A stretch of DNA of 64,000 nucleotides from Hemicordylus capensis (taxonomy: Eukaryota; Chordata; Lepidosauria; Squamata; Cordylidae), in NCBI RefSeq assembly GCF_027244095.1, contig NC_069662.1:54646001-54710000 (forward strand), read 5' to 3'. Below are positions 33,825-64,000 of this stretch, one piece after another. The translations under genes were made by a program, and so were the position numbers. A model generated the notes under the pieces. It saw nothing but the letters and a program-made list of their open reading frames with translations. It had not been told where the DNA came from and searched no databases. The stretch's first letter is position 1; each line of letters starts with the position of its first letter.

Positions 33825-33880
33825 TTGTTGTAAACCACCCTGAGCCATTTTTGGAGGGGCAGTATATAAATCAAATCAAA
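33825..33880 (+). mobile_element. LINE/SINE 3' tail (GTAAACCACCCTGAGCC type)
   Basis: 'gtaaaccaccctgagccatt' and 'ggggcagtatataaatcaaa' form the recurrent 3' tail also seen at 43905-44030 and, more diverged, 36270-36358. Confidence 0.65.
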
Positions 33881-33897
33881 TTTTTAAAAAATCTTGT

Positions 33898-36065
33898 TAC
33901 ATTTATTTATTTGTTTGTTTGTTTATCATATTTATATACTGCCCGATATCTCTCTCTCCAGGCAGTGTACATAATCCAAATTACAATATAATAAAATAAA
34001 AACAATTAAAACACTTTCACAGAATAGAAACAATTAAAAACAATGAACAGAATAAAACAAAACAGTTTCACAGAGTAAAACAGTTAAACAGTTTAAAATT
34101 AGTTTTAATTCAAATCCTGAGAAAAGGGTTTTGGTTTTTTTTTTAAGCAATCAGAGGTGATTACGCTCCTTTTTTTGACCCAGATTGCTTTCCAAAGCCC
34201 TGGGGCAGCCATGGAGAAGGCACGGTCCCAAGTCACCACCTGAGCGGGTGGCAACTGTAATCGGACCTCACCAGATTATCTTAATAGGAGACAGGGTTTA
34301 TGACAAAGGAGGCGCTCTCTTAAGTACCCTGGACCTATGCTCTTCAGGGCTTTATAGGTAAACCAGCACTTTGTATTTCACTGGGAAGCAAACTGGCAGC
34401 CAATACAATTCTTTTAAAATCTGTGTTACATGATCCCGTCGAGTTGTCCCAGAAACCAACCTGGCTGCACATTCTGTACCAGTTGTAGTTTCTAGACTAT
34501 GTACAAAGGCAGCCCCATGCATTACAGTAGTCAAGCCTGGAGGTTACCAGCATATGTACTACTGTTTTAAGGTCATTTATCTCTAGAAATGGGCATAGCT
34601 GACGTATCAGCCAAAGCCGATAAAAAGCGCTTTTGGCCACTGCCTCCACCTGAGAAACCAGAGCGAGCTTTGGATCCAGGAGCACTCCCAAGCTACGTAC
34701 CTGATTTTTCAGGGGGAGTGTAACCCCAACCAGAACACACAGATCTTGGATCTTGACCCCACCACAATCAGTACTTACATCTTATTTGGATTCAACCTCA
34801 GTTTGTTATCTCTCATCCAGCTCATTACTGCCTCCAGGCAAGTAGGGATGTGCATGAAGTGTTTCATGTACATGTGGGGGGCAGGGGGCGGAGAGCAGGT
34901 TCTTTAAAAGGAAGACAGGTCTTACCTGCCCCTCCGCTGCCCCAACATGGCACTGTCTGGATTAAATGCCCCACATGCATCTGAAGGGCTCCTCCCAGCA
35001 GCATGCAGGTGGTGCTGACACAGAAATGGCATCTGAGCATGTGTGGATGCCATCTTGAGAGGTCAGCAACAGCATGCTGATGGTTCATCAGGGGCAGCTC
35101 ACAGGGTTTCAATGCCTTGAAACAGAGGCGCCAAAATGCTCTATGCATATACCTACAGGCAAGCATTTAGGGAAGTTATGCCATTTCCTGATGAAGTTGA
35201 TAGGGAGAAATAAATTTGGATGTCATCAGCATATTGATAACATCCTGCACCAAATTTCCTGATGATGTCTAAGTGGTTTAATGTAGATGTTAAAGAGCAT
35301 TAGAGACAATATAGAGCCTTGTGGAACTCCATACTTTAGTTCTCGCTTTGCAGAGCAACAGTCTCCAAGTGACACCATCAGGAATCTACCTGAGAGGTAG
35401 GAATGGAACCACAGTGAAACAGTGCCACCTAATCCCATCTATCTCAGATAACTCAGAAAGATACCATGGTCGATGGTATTGAAAGCTGCCGAGAGATCCA
35501 AAAGGATCAGCAAAGTCACACTCCCTCTGTTAATACCTAGCTAGAGATCATCCATCAGGGTGACCAAGGCTGTCTCAACCCCATAGCCCACTTGAAAGCC
35601 AGTTTGAAATGGATCTATGTAATTAGTTTCCTCCAGGACCTTCTGGAGCTAAGCGGCCACCATCCTCTCAATCACCTTGCCCAACCATGGGAGATTAGAG
35701 ACGGGCCTATAGTTGCCTAACTCTGAGGGGTCCAATATAGGTTTTTTAAAGTATGGTCTAATGATAGCCTCCTTAAGACAAAGAGGCATCCTACCCTCCC
35801 TCAGGGAAGCATTTATGATATTTACCAGACCCTCTTTGATAATCTGATTGCTAGATAAAATAAGCCAAGTTGGCCAAGGGTCAAGAGAGCAGGTGGTAGA
35901 ACGCACAGTCCAAAACAGCATGTCCATATCCTCAGGAGTCACAAACTGAAAGTGATCCAGTCTGACCACATAAGAGGAGTTGTTGGATACTTCCATAACA
36001 GACTCTGTCCTAATTGTAGAATCCAGTTTGTCCCAAACACAAGATATTTTTGTCAATGAAAAGAA
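33898..36065 (-). mobile_element. L2-type LINE, 2.1-kb decayed copy, split by a hAT element
   Basis: On the minus strand, N- to C-terminal reverse transcriptase pieces appear in order. SLREGRMPLCLKEAIIRPYF and LGNYRPVSNLPWLGKVIERM lie at 36068-35649. GLGGTVSLWFHSYLSGR and YGVPQGSILSLMLFNIYIKP lie at 35438-35226. FYRLWLIRQLCPFLE and TSRLDYCNA lie near 34650-34510, and TECAARLVSGTTRRDH and LKELYWLPV near 34480-34370. It ends in a 3' UTR and tail with (TTTG)n at 33905. Frame shifts and stops are numerous. A hAT element (34843-35155) sits inside. Confidence 0.85.
34843..35155. mobile_element. hAT-type element in L2, exact 8-bp target duplication
   Basis: It starts TAGGGATGTGCATGAAG and ends CTATGCATATACCTA. 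Identical flanks caggcaag lie at 34835-34842 and 35156-35163. Removing it rejoins the L2 text. It is 313 bp with no coding potential. Confidence 0.88.
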
Positions 36066-36269
36066 CAACTCAAAACGTCACAGTGGGTTACAGATGGTTC
36101 CAAATTTGGATTCAGGGGATTGGATTCAATTATGCAGTTCTTCTGTCATCTGTTTGCATCTTGTTAACATGTATGTACTGTGTCGTTTTGCAGTGGAGAC
36201 CTGTATTTGCAATGTCATATTTTATCAATAAAGATGGAGTAGATGGAGTAGTACCCAGAATGTTGGGGG

Positions 36270-36360
36270 CAATATGCTAAATCATTGTAAACCGCTTAGA
36301 GAGCTCCGGCTATAGAGCGGTATATAAATGTAAGTGCTATTGCTATTGCTATTGCTAGAT
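36270..36360 (+). mobile_element. LINE 3' tail with (TGCTAT)n
   Basis: 'gtaaaccgcttagagagctc' and 'agcggtatataaatgtaagt' are followed by three to four TGCTAT-like units. This is the LINE tail style of L2/CR1 copies here. Confidence 0.6.
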
Positions 36361-36596
36361 GACAAATTATAAAGCCTTTATTAGAGGGCTGTTGTTGGTG
36401 AAGATGGAGTTCCAGTGCATCAAACCTTTGCACTGACTATCCTAATGGTAACTAGGGGCATTGGGAGTAGAAGTAGTTAGTGAGGGTCTCCTTACCTGTC
36501 CCTGCTTGCCTCTACTCTATGATCCCTGCTTTGACTCGTCGGGTAATTTCTGTAGTGAGTCCTCTTACTTTCCTTCTAGAGAGAAGATGGAAACAT

Positions 36597-36623
36597 CTCC
36601 CTCCCTCCCTCCCTCCCTCCCTA
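36597..36623. repeat. (CCCT)n
   Basis: About six tandem CCCT units. Confidence 0.9.
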
Positions 36624-36780
36624 TTCATTATGTAGCTTTCCTATCTCAATGTACTTCACCAATAAATCAAGTTAGTTTAAACTCTACACTACAGTGATCT
36701 CCATGCGTGTTTTTTTAATAGCTGCAACAACTAAACTCCACACTCTGGAATGGTAGCTTCCTTGGCACTTTGCTAAATAA

Positions 36781-37270
36781 TCACAAACCCCAACAGTTGT
36801 AAGCCACTGAGCCGGGTCTCACGATAAGTGAGACCTGGTTTTTGTGAGTGCGTGGGGAGAACGGGCTAAGCCCGCTCTCCCCACACACGAGCAGGGAGGG
36901 AGCCCTGGGTGGCCGGATCAGCCGCTCACATGATTGCTGGCTCCGTGACGTTGCCGGCGGGGGCTGGGGGGAGCAGGGGCCGATTGGCCCCCAGAAGCTC
37001 CAGCATGCCCTGCACGAGTGCGCAGGGCATGCTGGCAAGACCCCCCCAGAGCCGGGAGGCGGCTTTTCGCCTCCCCTCCAGGGGTCTCCTCATGAGTAGC
37101 CGCGGTGCGGAGCCACACCATGGCTACTCACAATTGGGAAGCTCGGGTTTGCGGAGCGCTCGCTCCACAAACCTGGGCTAAGGGGAGGGCTACAAAAGCA
37201 GGCCAGCCGCTTGTAAGCCACTGGGCTTGCCTGCGAGCCCAGTGATTTACACAATCAGCAAAAATTGGGC
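36781..37270. repeat. GC-rich foldback element, family with 44085 and 9330
   Basis: It contains several hairpins: 'gggtctcac' with 'gtgagacct' (36818-36836), 'agaacgggctaagcccgctc' and the 12-bp stem AGCATGCCCTGC/GCAGGGCATGCT (about 37001-37032). Blocks such as 'gggctaagcccgctctcccc', 'agggagccctgggtggccgg' and 'gagcccagtg' recur at 44110-44460. The termini and any target duplication are not clear. Confidence 0.55.
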
Positions 37271-37299
37271 TAGGCTCTCCAACCTGTCTTCAATGTAGG

Positions 37300-38306
37300 A
37301 TTATAAATAGTGGATTCCATTACAGAACAGTCTCAAACCACTCTCAGCCCACCCCCACACCTGAAATATGGGGATATCATCAATTGCTGTGTTGTTGCAA
37401 GTGGCTGTCAGCGTCAGCCCTCGCTCCCAATAAATATAGGCATATCGTCTCTCAGTCTCGCCACTATCTGCAATATGAGGATAATAATATTGGACAGTTT
37501 ATTTCTCCATTCCGATTTGCAGGCCAATTGTTTTATAATTAAAACCATAAGCACACACATTTTCCCCACTCAAGAAGAGAGAATGCATTTGAGAAGAGCA
37601 GTGAGACTCACAATGCTGGCAAATCACTGCACTGATAACACTCTGGCTTTCCCCATTGTCTCCTTTGAGCAGCTAATACTTTCACCACTCTAAACGAACT
37701 ATAACCAAGAAATCTGGTCTCTGGAGACAAAAGAACTGTGAGGCTGGTACTCTCTTTTTTTTATTTTTTAAATGTCTGTGGAAGAAAGAGTTCCGAGGTA
37801 GGACAGTTGTCACCACTAAGATCCGTTGCAGCTGCCTGGAACAGAAGCAGCCCGTCACTACCCAACTGGGTCATATCCAGCCATGAAGAGAACAAGAAAG
37901 CAATTTTAGAGGCTCCACATTTCTAGGAAGATCTTTTCAATATGTGCACCCCACCCTCAGAGCCCAGTAGAGAGAGGCATCAGAGCACAGCAGGTGTCAA
38001 AATCATCTTTATTAGCAAAGTGTACACTAAAACTCCCAAGAAAAAGAAAGAAAATGCTCACAGTCCCACCCCCCACCCCCACTACTCGCACTGGGAGTTT
38101 AATATGTTATTTTGGAGAGATGGCCTAGGGCCATTGCAGCATCTATTGAAGGGTTGATATAGGGAGGATCTGAGGATTCAGTTACAATGGTTCTATGCAG
38201 TATTATAGGGCAAAGTGGAATCATTCAAGAGATACAGCCAGAAAGGAAGGGCCAAAAACAAAACATGAGGCCATGCTTTGCTTTTCCCAAGATTTTCTGG
38301 AATCGG
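37300..38306. other. Intergenic, no gene seen; possible polyadenylation site
   Basis: No coding sequence was recognised. On the minus strand 'gctaataaagatgattttga' (about 38006-38027) contains AATAAA in a typical mRNA 3'-end setting. It could serve an extended KCNH6 transcript, but this is unproven. Confidence 0.35.
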
Positions 38307-38314
38307 GTTGATAC

Positions 38315-39294
38315 TAGGGATGTGCGAACCGGTTCAAACTCAAACCAGTTCGAATTTGAACCAGGGTGGTTCGATGGTTCGAATTCGAACCAAACCAGCC
38401 ATCAGGTTCGAGCTGCAGGTTCGAATTCGAACCAAACTGAGGGTGGTTTGATTCAAACCAGTTAGAACTGGTCCGGACCTCCAAAAATGGGTAGGGTGGT
38501 AGCTGGCACCCATGGGTACCTACTTTCCAAACCCCAAAGCAATTGGACACTCATACGATTTTTTATGAACTTCTGAAATTTATTTTTATTTTTCTCTCAT
38601 AGGGTATAATGGGACTTGAACCAGCCCATTATTCCCTCTTGTGGAACACCCATGGGTGCCAACAACCACCCAAACCCCAAAGCAATTGGACACCCCTATG
38701 ATTTTTTATGAATATTTGAAATATTTTCAATTATTTTTCTCATAGGGTATAATGGGACCAGAACCAGCCCATATCCCCTATTGTGGAACACCTAGGGGCA
38801 CAAAAGTGGGGTGGGTTGTAGAGACCCAGGGGTTCCTACCACCCACAAAGCCCCAAGGCAATCGGACACTCCTCTGATTATTGGTGAATTTTAAAATTAT
38901 TTTAGAATTCCTCATAGGGAATAATGAGGATTGCAGCAAATGTATAGCTTCGCGTCGGGGGGAAAGGGGTGTCCTAGAGCGGAGTGTGGTGGATGAATTC
39001 GAGGGAAAAATGGGCTGGTTCAAGTTCCATTTAACCCTATGAAAAAAAAAATAAATTTCAAATATTCATTAAAAATTGTACGAGTGTCCGATTGCTTTGG
39101 GGTTTGGGTGGCAGGTACCCCTCGGTGCCAGTAACCACCCTACCCATTTTTGGAGGTTCAAACTGGTCCGAACTGGTTCAAATTCAAACCAAACCAGGGG
39201 GAGGAGCAAAACCAAAATCGAACCACCCCCTCCTGGTTCGAACCTGGTTCGAATTTGAACCGAACCGGGCAAACCAGTTTTGTGCACAACCCTA
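38315..39294. mobile_element. 980-bp foldback hAT-type element, exact 8-bp target duplication
   Basis: It starts TAGGGATGTGCGAACC and ends TTTTGTGCACAACCCTA. Identical flanks gttgatac lie at 38307-38314 and 39295-39302. Both arms carry 'ggttcgaattcgaacc'-like short palindromes and 'caaagcaattggac'/'gtccgattgctttg' in inverted arrangement. No transposase frame is present. Confidence 0.88.
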
Positions 39295-39302
39295 GTTGAT
39301 AC

Positions 39303-40659
39303 CAATCCTGCAGATAAGTACCAGTTACAGCTCACCTGAACATATCTCTGTTTCACATGATGGCTTGAGCAAAGTCTGGCAAGGAACTGGTCCAGAAGGA
39401 ATTATCTCATAGACCAGTGGTTAACAGCAAAGATGGCTTATCCTGACATTTAGTGCTTTATATCAGAGGCAGGTAAATCTGAGATTGTGCAATAGTCTGG
39501 GAAAGATATTTTTGGAATGGCTTTCCCACCCACCCCAGGCTCTTTCCCAGAGCTCGTGAGAAGAGTGTCACGCTCATTTTTCAATTTAGTAGGGTGAATG
39601 GGACACTTGGTTTCCTGTTAGCCTAGGCTCAGATGTTTGTTCTCAAGAGAGTAGAAGTTCTAGTCCTGACTTTACCATTTGCTTCTATAATACATTGCAA
39701 TCCTATGCGTGCAATTGGCTGTACATCTCAGTGGGGTTTTAATGCCAAACAAACATGTACAAGATCATGGCTTGTAGACAGAGAGGGGGATACAGACTAA
39801 TCTACTATGGAGGGCTCAGAGGGAATGTCATCTGACCAGGACTGTATCACCCTCAGAGGGAGGGAGCTGAATACAAGTTGCATACTAGGCTCAGAAGTCC
39901 TGTTGGCGACCCTGAATAGGATTGCATTGCATACCTTTTGCTTTCATATTGCACTTCATATGTGATGGTGTGCACACTTTTCCCTCCACACAAAGATTAT
40001 GTCTATACAGGAAACATGTAATATATGATGTGGTGCTCACTATGTCCCAGACAGGCCACTGTGTAGTTCAATATAGCCCCATGTGCATCATTTTACTCTG
40101 TCTTCCCTCCTTACTTCACAGGGTCATACACAACTAATAGAAAGTTCAGATACTAGTTATAAGGTCTAAATAAGTATCAGAGAAAGATACATTCATTCTT
40201 GGTACCCCACAGCCCGAGGACATTTTGTTAAGTTCTTAGCAGTCTCTTCCTCCTCCAGACAAATTTTCCTGCTTACTTTATTATATCATGGAAGTGCTCC
40301 AGTATCCCAATAGGCTAGGCACCGTACAAATACCAACAGATGTGGACTCCAGCATCTGGTCAGCTTGCAGTTGTAAGACTGAGGCTGAGGAAGAAGACAA
40401 TCAGCATCTATACACTGTCCTTCTTGGAGCCTGAGGGGGAAAATGTGCACCTGGAGTCTACTCTATGGAGTACGATTTCTGAGATCAATCATCTTGGAAG
40501 CCAACCCATTTTCAAACTGCCTTCTGCTCAGAGAGGGCAGGAGATGGCTGCAATACCCTTGAGCCATTAATATTGTCCTCCAAGTCCAATCATTAAAATC
40601 AGCTAAGCAAGTTCCAAGTTCAGGTTCCTTTTGACTTGGCTTTGAGCTCACTGGGATTC
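39303..40659 (-). other. KCNH6: KCNH6 3' flank and probable 3' UTR
   Basis: No exon after the KCNH6 stop is visible. On the minus strand AATAAA occurs at 40277-40282, about 380 bp after the stop, the nearest good polyadenylation signal. Beyond it the sequence is unremarkable. Confidence 0.45.
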
Positions 40660-62115
<21,456 letters not shown>

Positions 62116-63271
62116 CTGCCAGGGCAATAAGACACCCATGAGTGATACATTCAGTTTGAGGAGAGGGGTTTCTAAGATTCTGTAGTCATGAAAGGTAAAT
62201 TCAATAGCTGTAATGATCTATATAAGTTGGGCACTCAATTTGTGCGCTTTGCATAAGGGGATGTTGTATAATTTATAATTTGATATACACTTCTAGGACA
62301 AGACTAAAGAGTTGGAAATATTCATAAAATATACATGTATTTATGTGTTATAGGAGACAGGCATGGAGAACCTTGAAGTGGGAGTCCTTTTTAGAACATG
62401 TGTTTTGGGTTTATAATGATGCAACTCAGCCTCTCTCTAGAAAGTGTGCAATAAAAAATAGCAAAGATAGAAAAGTCCATATTTCCAAAAGGTCAATTTA
62501 ATAGTTTATTTTGTCTCTAAAATGCTTCTTTGCAATGTACTTACAAAATTATTTCATTGTATTTTTGGAAACTCAACAACATCAGCTAACAAAACATGAG
62601 TGTTAGAAATTTGCTTTGAAGGTGGGGGGGGAAATGAGCAGGCCAATCCTATGGTCCCACTATAATGGCATCTGCAGCTTTGTAATGTAGTTGTAATCCA
62701 AGGGCAGGTGGCCAGTAAAAGCCCCCCTCCCACAACAAAAACAAACACAGGTTCCAGCAGAATATCAGACTTAGCAGCAGCCAGAGAACTCTCTCAAGCA
62801 GGAGAGCTTTCTTCAGCCCCCCCTCCCTGTGCCTGTAACTTCCTGGATGGAACAGCTGCTAATCAAGCTGTTCCAGCTTCTGATCCCTAGTGGGCAGCTC
62901 CCGCATCACCCACTCAAGGAAGTAAAAATTGAGTTGAAAATACAGCCCCTGAGGCAAAAGGAACTGTATTTTTTCACCCATTTTTACTGTCTTAGGGGGG
63001 TGAGGTCAGGCCAGCAACCCTCTGGTTGGATGAGGGATGGCGAGAGAGAGGGGGGGAGGGAGGAGGGGAGGGAGGGAGGGAGGCTTGGTGTGCTGGGATG
63101 TGATAAGAGAGAGAGAGAAAAGGGGAGGCTTGGTGAGAGAGAGAGAGGGAGGGAGGAAGGGAGGGAGGGAGGCTTAGTGGTGTGGGTGTGAGAGGGGGAT
63201 TAGTGAGAGAGGGTGGCTGGATGAGGGGGGGTTGTGAGAGAGGGGGGCTTGGTGAGGGAGGGGGTAGGTAG

Positions 63272-63331
<60 letters not shown>

Positions 63332-64000
63332 CTTGGTGTGTGAGAGAGATTTTATATATATATAAACAAATTTACAACACTAAACAACAATGATCAAAAC
63401 AGAAGCAGCAAAACATAATACATCAAAATCCCAATCATCAATCCATCCAAACTCTAATATTGTCTGAGGCAGGAAAACAACCATAATTTTCCTGATTGGT
63501 AAAAAGAATAAAATCTAACCAAATGACATCAAAAACATTATTTGTAACCTGATTTGAATGGGACTGAATAACAGAGAGAGGGGCTTCGTGAGGGGAGGAA
63601 GGGGGGAGAGGGGGAAGCAGGCAGGATTGGAGAGAGGAGAGAGAGGGGGTGGGCCTTGGTGAGAGAGGGGCTTGGTGAGGGAGAGAAAGATAGAGCGGTT
63701 TAGGATGAGTGTGTGTGTGGGGGGGCTAGGTGTGTGTGAGAAAGAGAGGCTTGGGAGGGAAGTTTGGAGAGAGAGGAGGCTTGGAGAGAGGCTTCATGAG
63801 AGAGAGGGAAAGAGGGGAGATGCTTGGTGAGATGAAGGGAAGGAGGCTTAGTGAGGGAGGGAGGCTTGCTGATAGAAAGAAACAGGGAAAGAGGGAGGCT
63901 TGGTGAGAGTGAGGGAGGCTTAGTGAGCAAGAGGGAGGGGGAGTCTTGGTGAGAGAGAGGGAAGGAGGCTTGGTGAGAGGGGGGAGGCTTGGGGTGTGTG
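62116..64000. other. KCNH6 intron, GA- and GT-rich to the right edge
   Basis: No exon was recognised. From about 63040 to the edge the sequence is mostly GGGA/GAGA/GTGT tracts ((GT)n at 63275-63307), interrupted at about 63347-63570 by an AT-rich piece without named features. The KCNH6 N-terminal exons must lie further right. Confidence 0.7.

Noticed and set aside
35649-36068. 139-codon minus-strand frame with clear protein similarity
   Set aside because: It is the reverse transcriptase of a decayed L2 LINE, not a host gene.

Overview
This is vertebrate nuclear DNA, almost certainly from a squamate reptile (lizard or snake). It has large introns and several repeat classes that together are typical of squamates: a Sauria-type tRNA SINE, a second and third tRNA-derived SINE, a 5S-rRNA-derived SINE, L2, CR1 and L1 LINE fragments, Helitron ends and many short hAT-type elements. 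Only two protein-coding genes can be read with confidence. Both are on the minus strand and are transcribed towards position 1.

Gene layout from right to left. KCNH6 (ERG2 voltage-gated potassium channel) occupies 62115 to 40660. Ten coding exons run from just before S1 through the pore, C-linker, cyclic-nucleotide-binding-homology domain and C-terminal tail to the stop codon; the N-terminal PAS exons lie beyond the right edge. DCAF7 (WDR68, a WD40 scaffold) is complete in seven coding exons from 31444 to 24643 and encodes 342 residues. Its ATG sits in a CpG island with two reverse-oriented CCAAT boxes. The KCNH6 then DCAF7 order and shared orientation match the human 17q23 neighbourhood. A second CpG island at about 17760-18420 looks like the promoter of a further gene. 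Its coding exons were not found, although TACO1 would be expected there from human order.

Region by region: 1-17700 is gene-poor and packed with nested repeats (hAT elements, Helitrons, Tc1, L2, CR1, L1, and an insertion flanked by a ~345-bp direct repeat). 17760-18420 is a CpG island. 18420-24640 holds old repeats and the probable DCAF7 3' UTR. 24643-31700 is DCAF7 and its promoter. 31700-40650 is intergenic, with a 2.1-kb minus-strand L2, two hAT elements and a GC-rich foldback element. 40660-62115 is KCNH6, with repeats in nearly every intron. 62116-64000 is a KCNH6 intron rich in GA and GT tracts.

Nothing here amounts to a new multi-gene system. The observations most worth a second look are the mobile-element structures: Helitrons that carry CpG-rich modules resembling CpG islands, a 5S-SINE split by a hAT element with an exact 8-bp target duplication, a 1.5-kb foldback hAT element, and the insertion bounded by a ~345-bp direct repeat. 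On the gene side, the KCNH6 C-terminal tail seems longer than the human one, and TACO1 is not visible where it was expected. All names were assigned by reading the sequence, without database searches.
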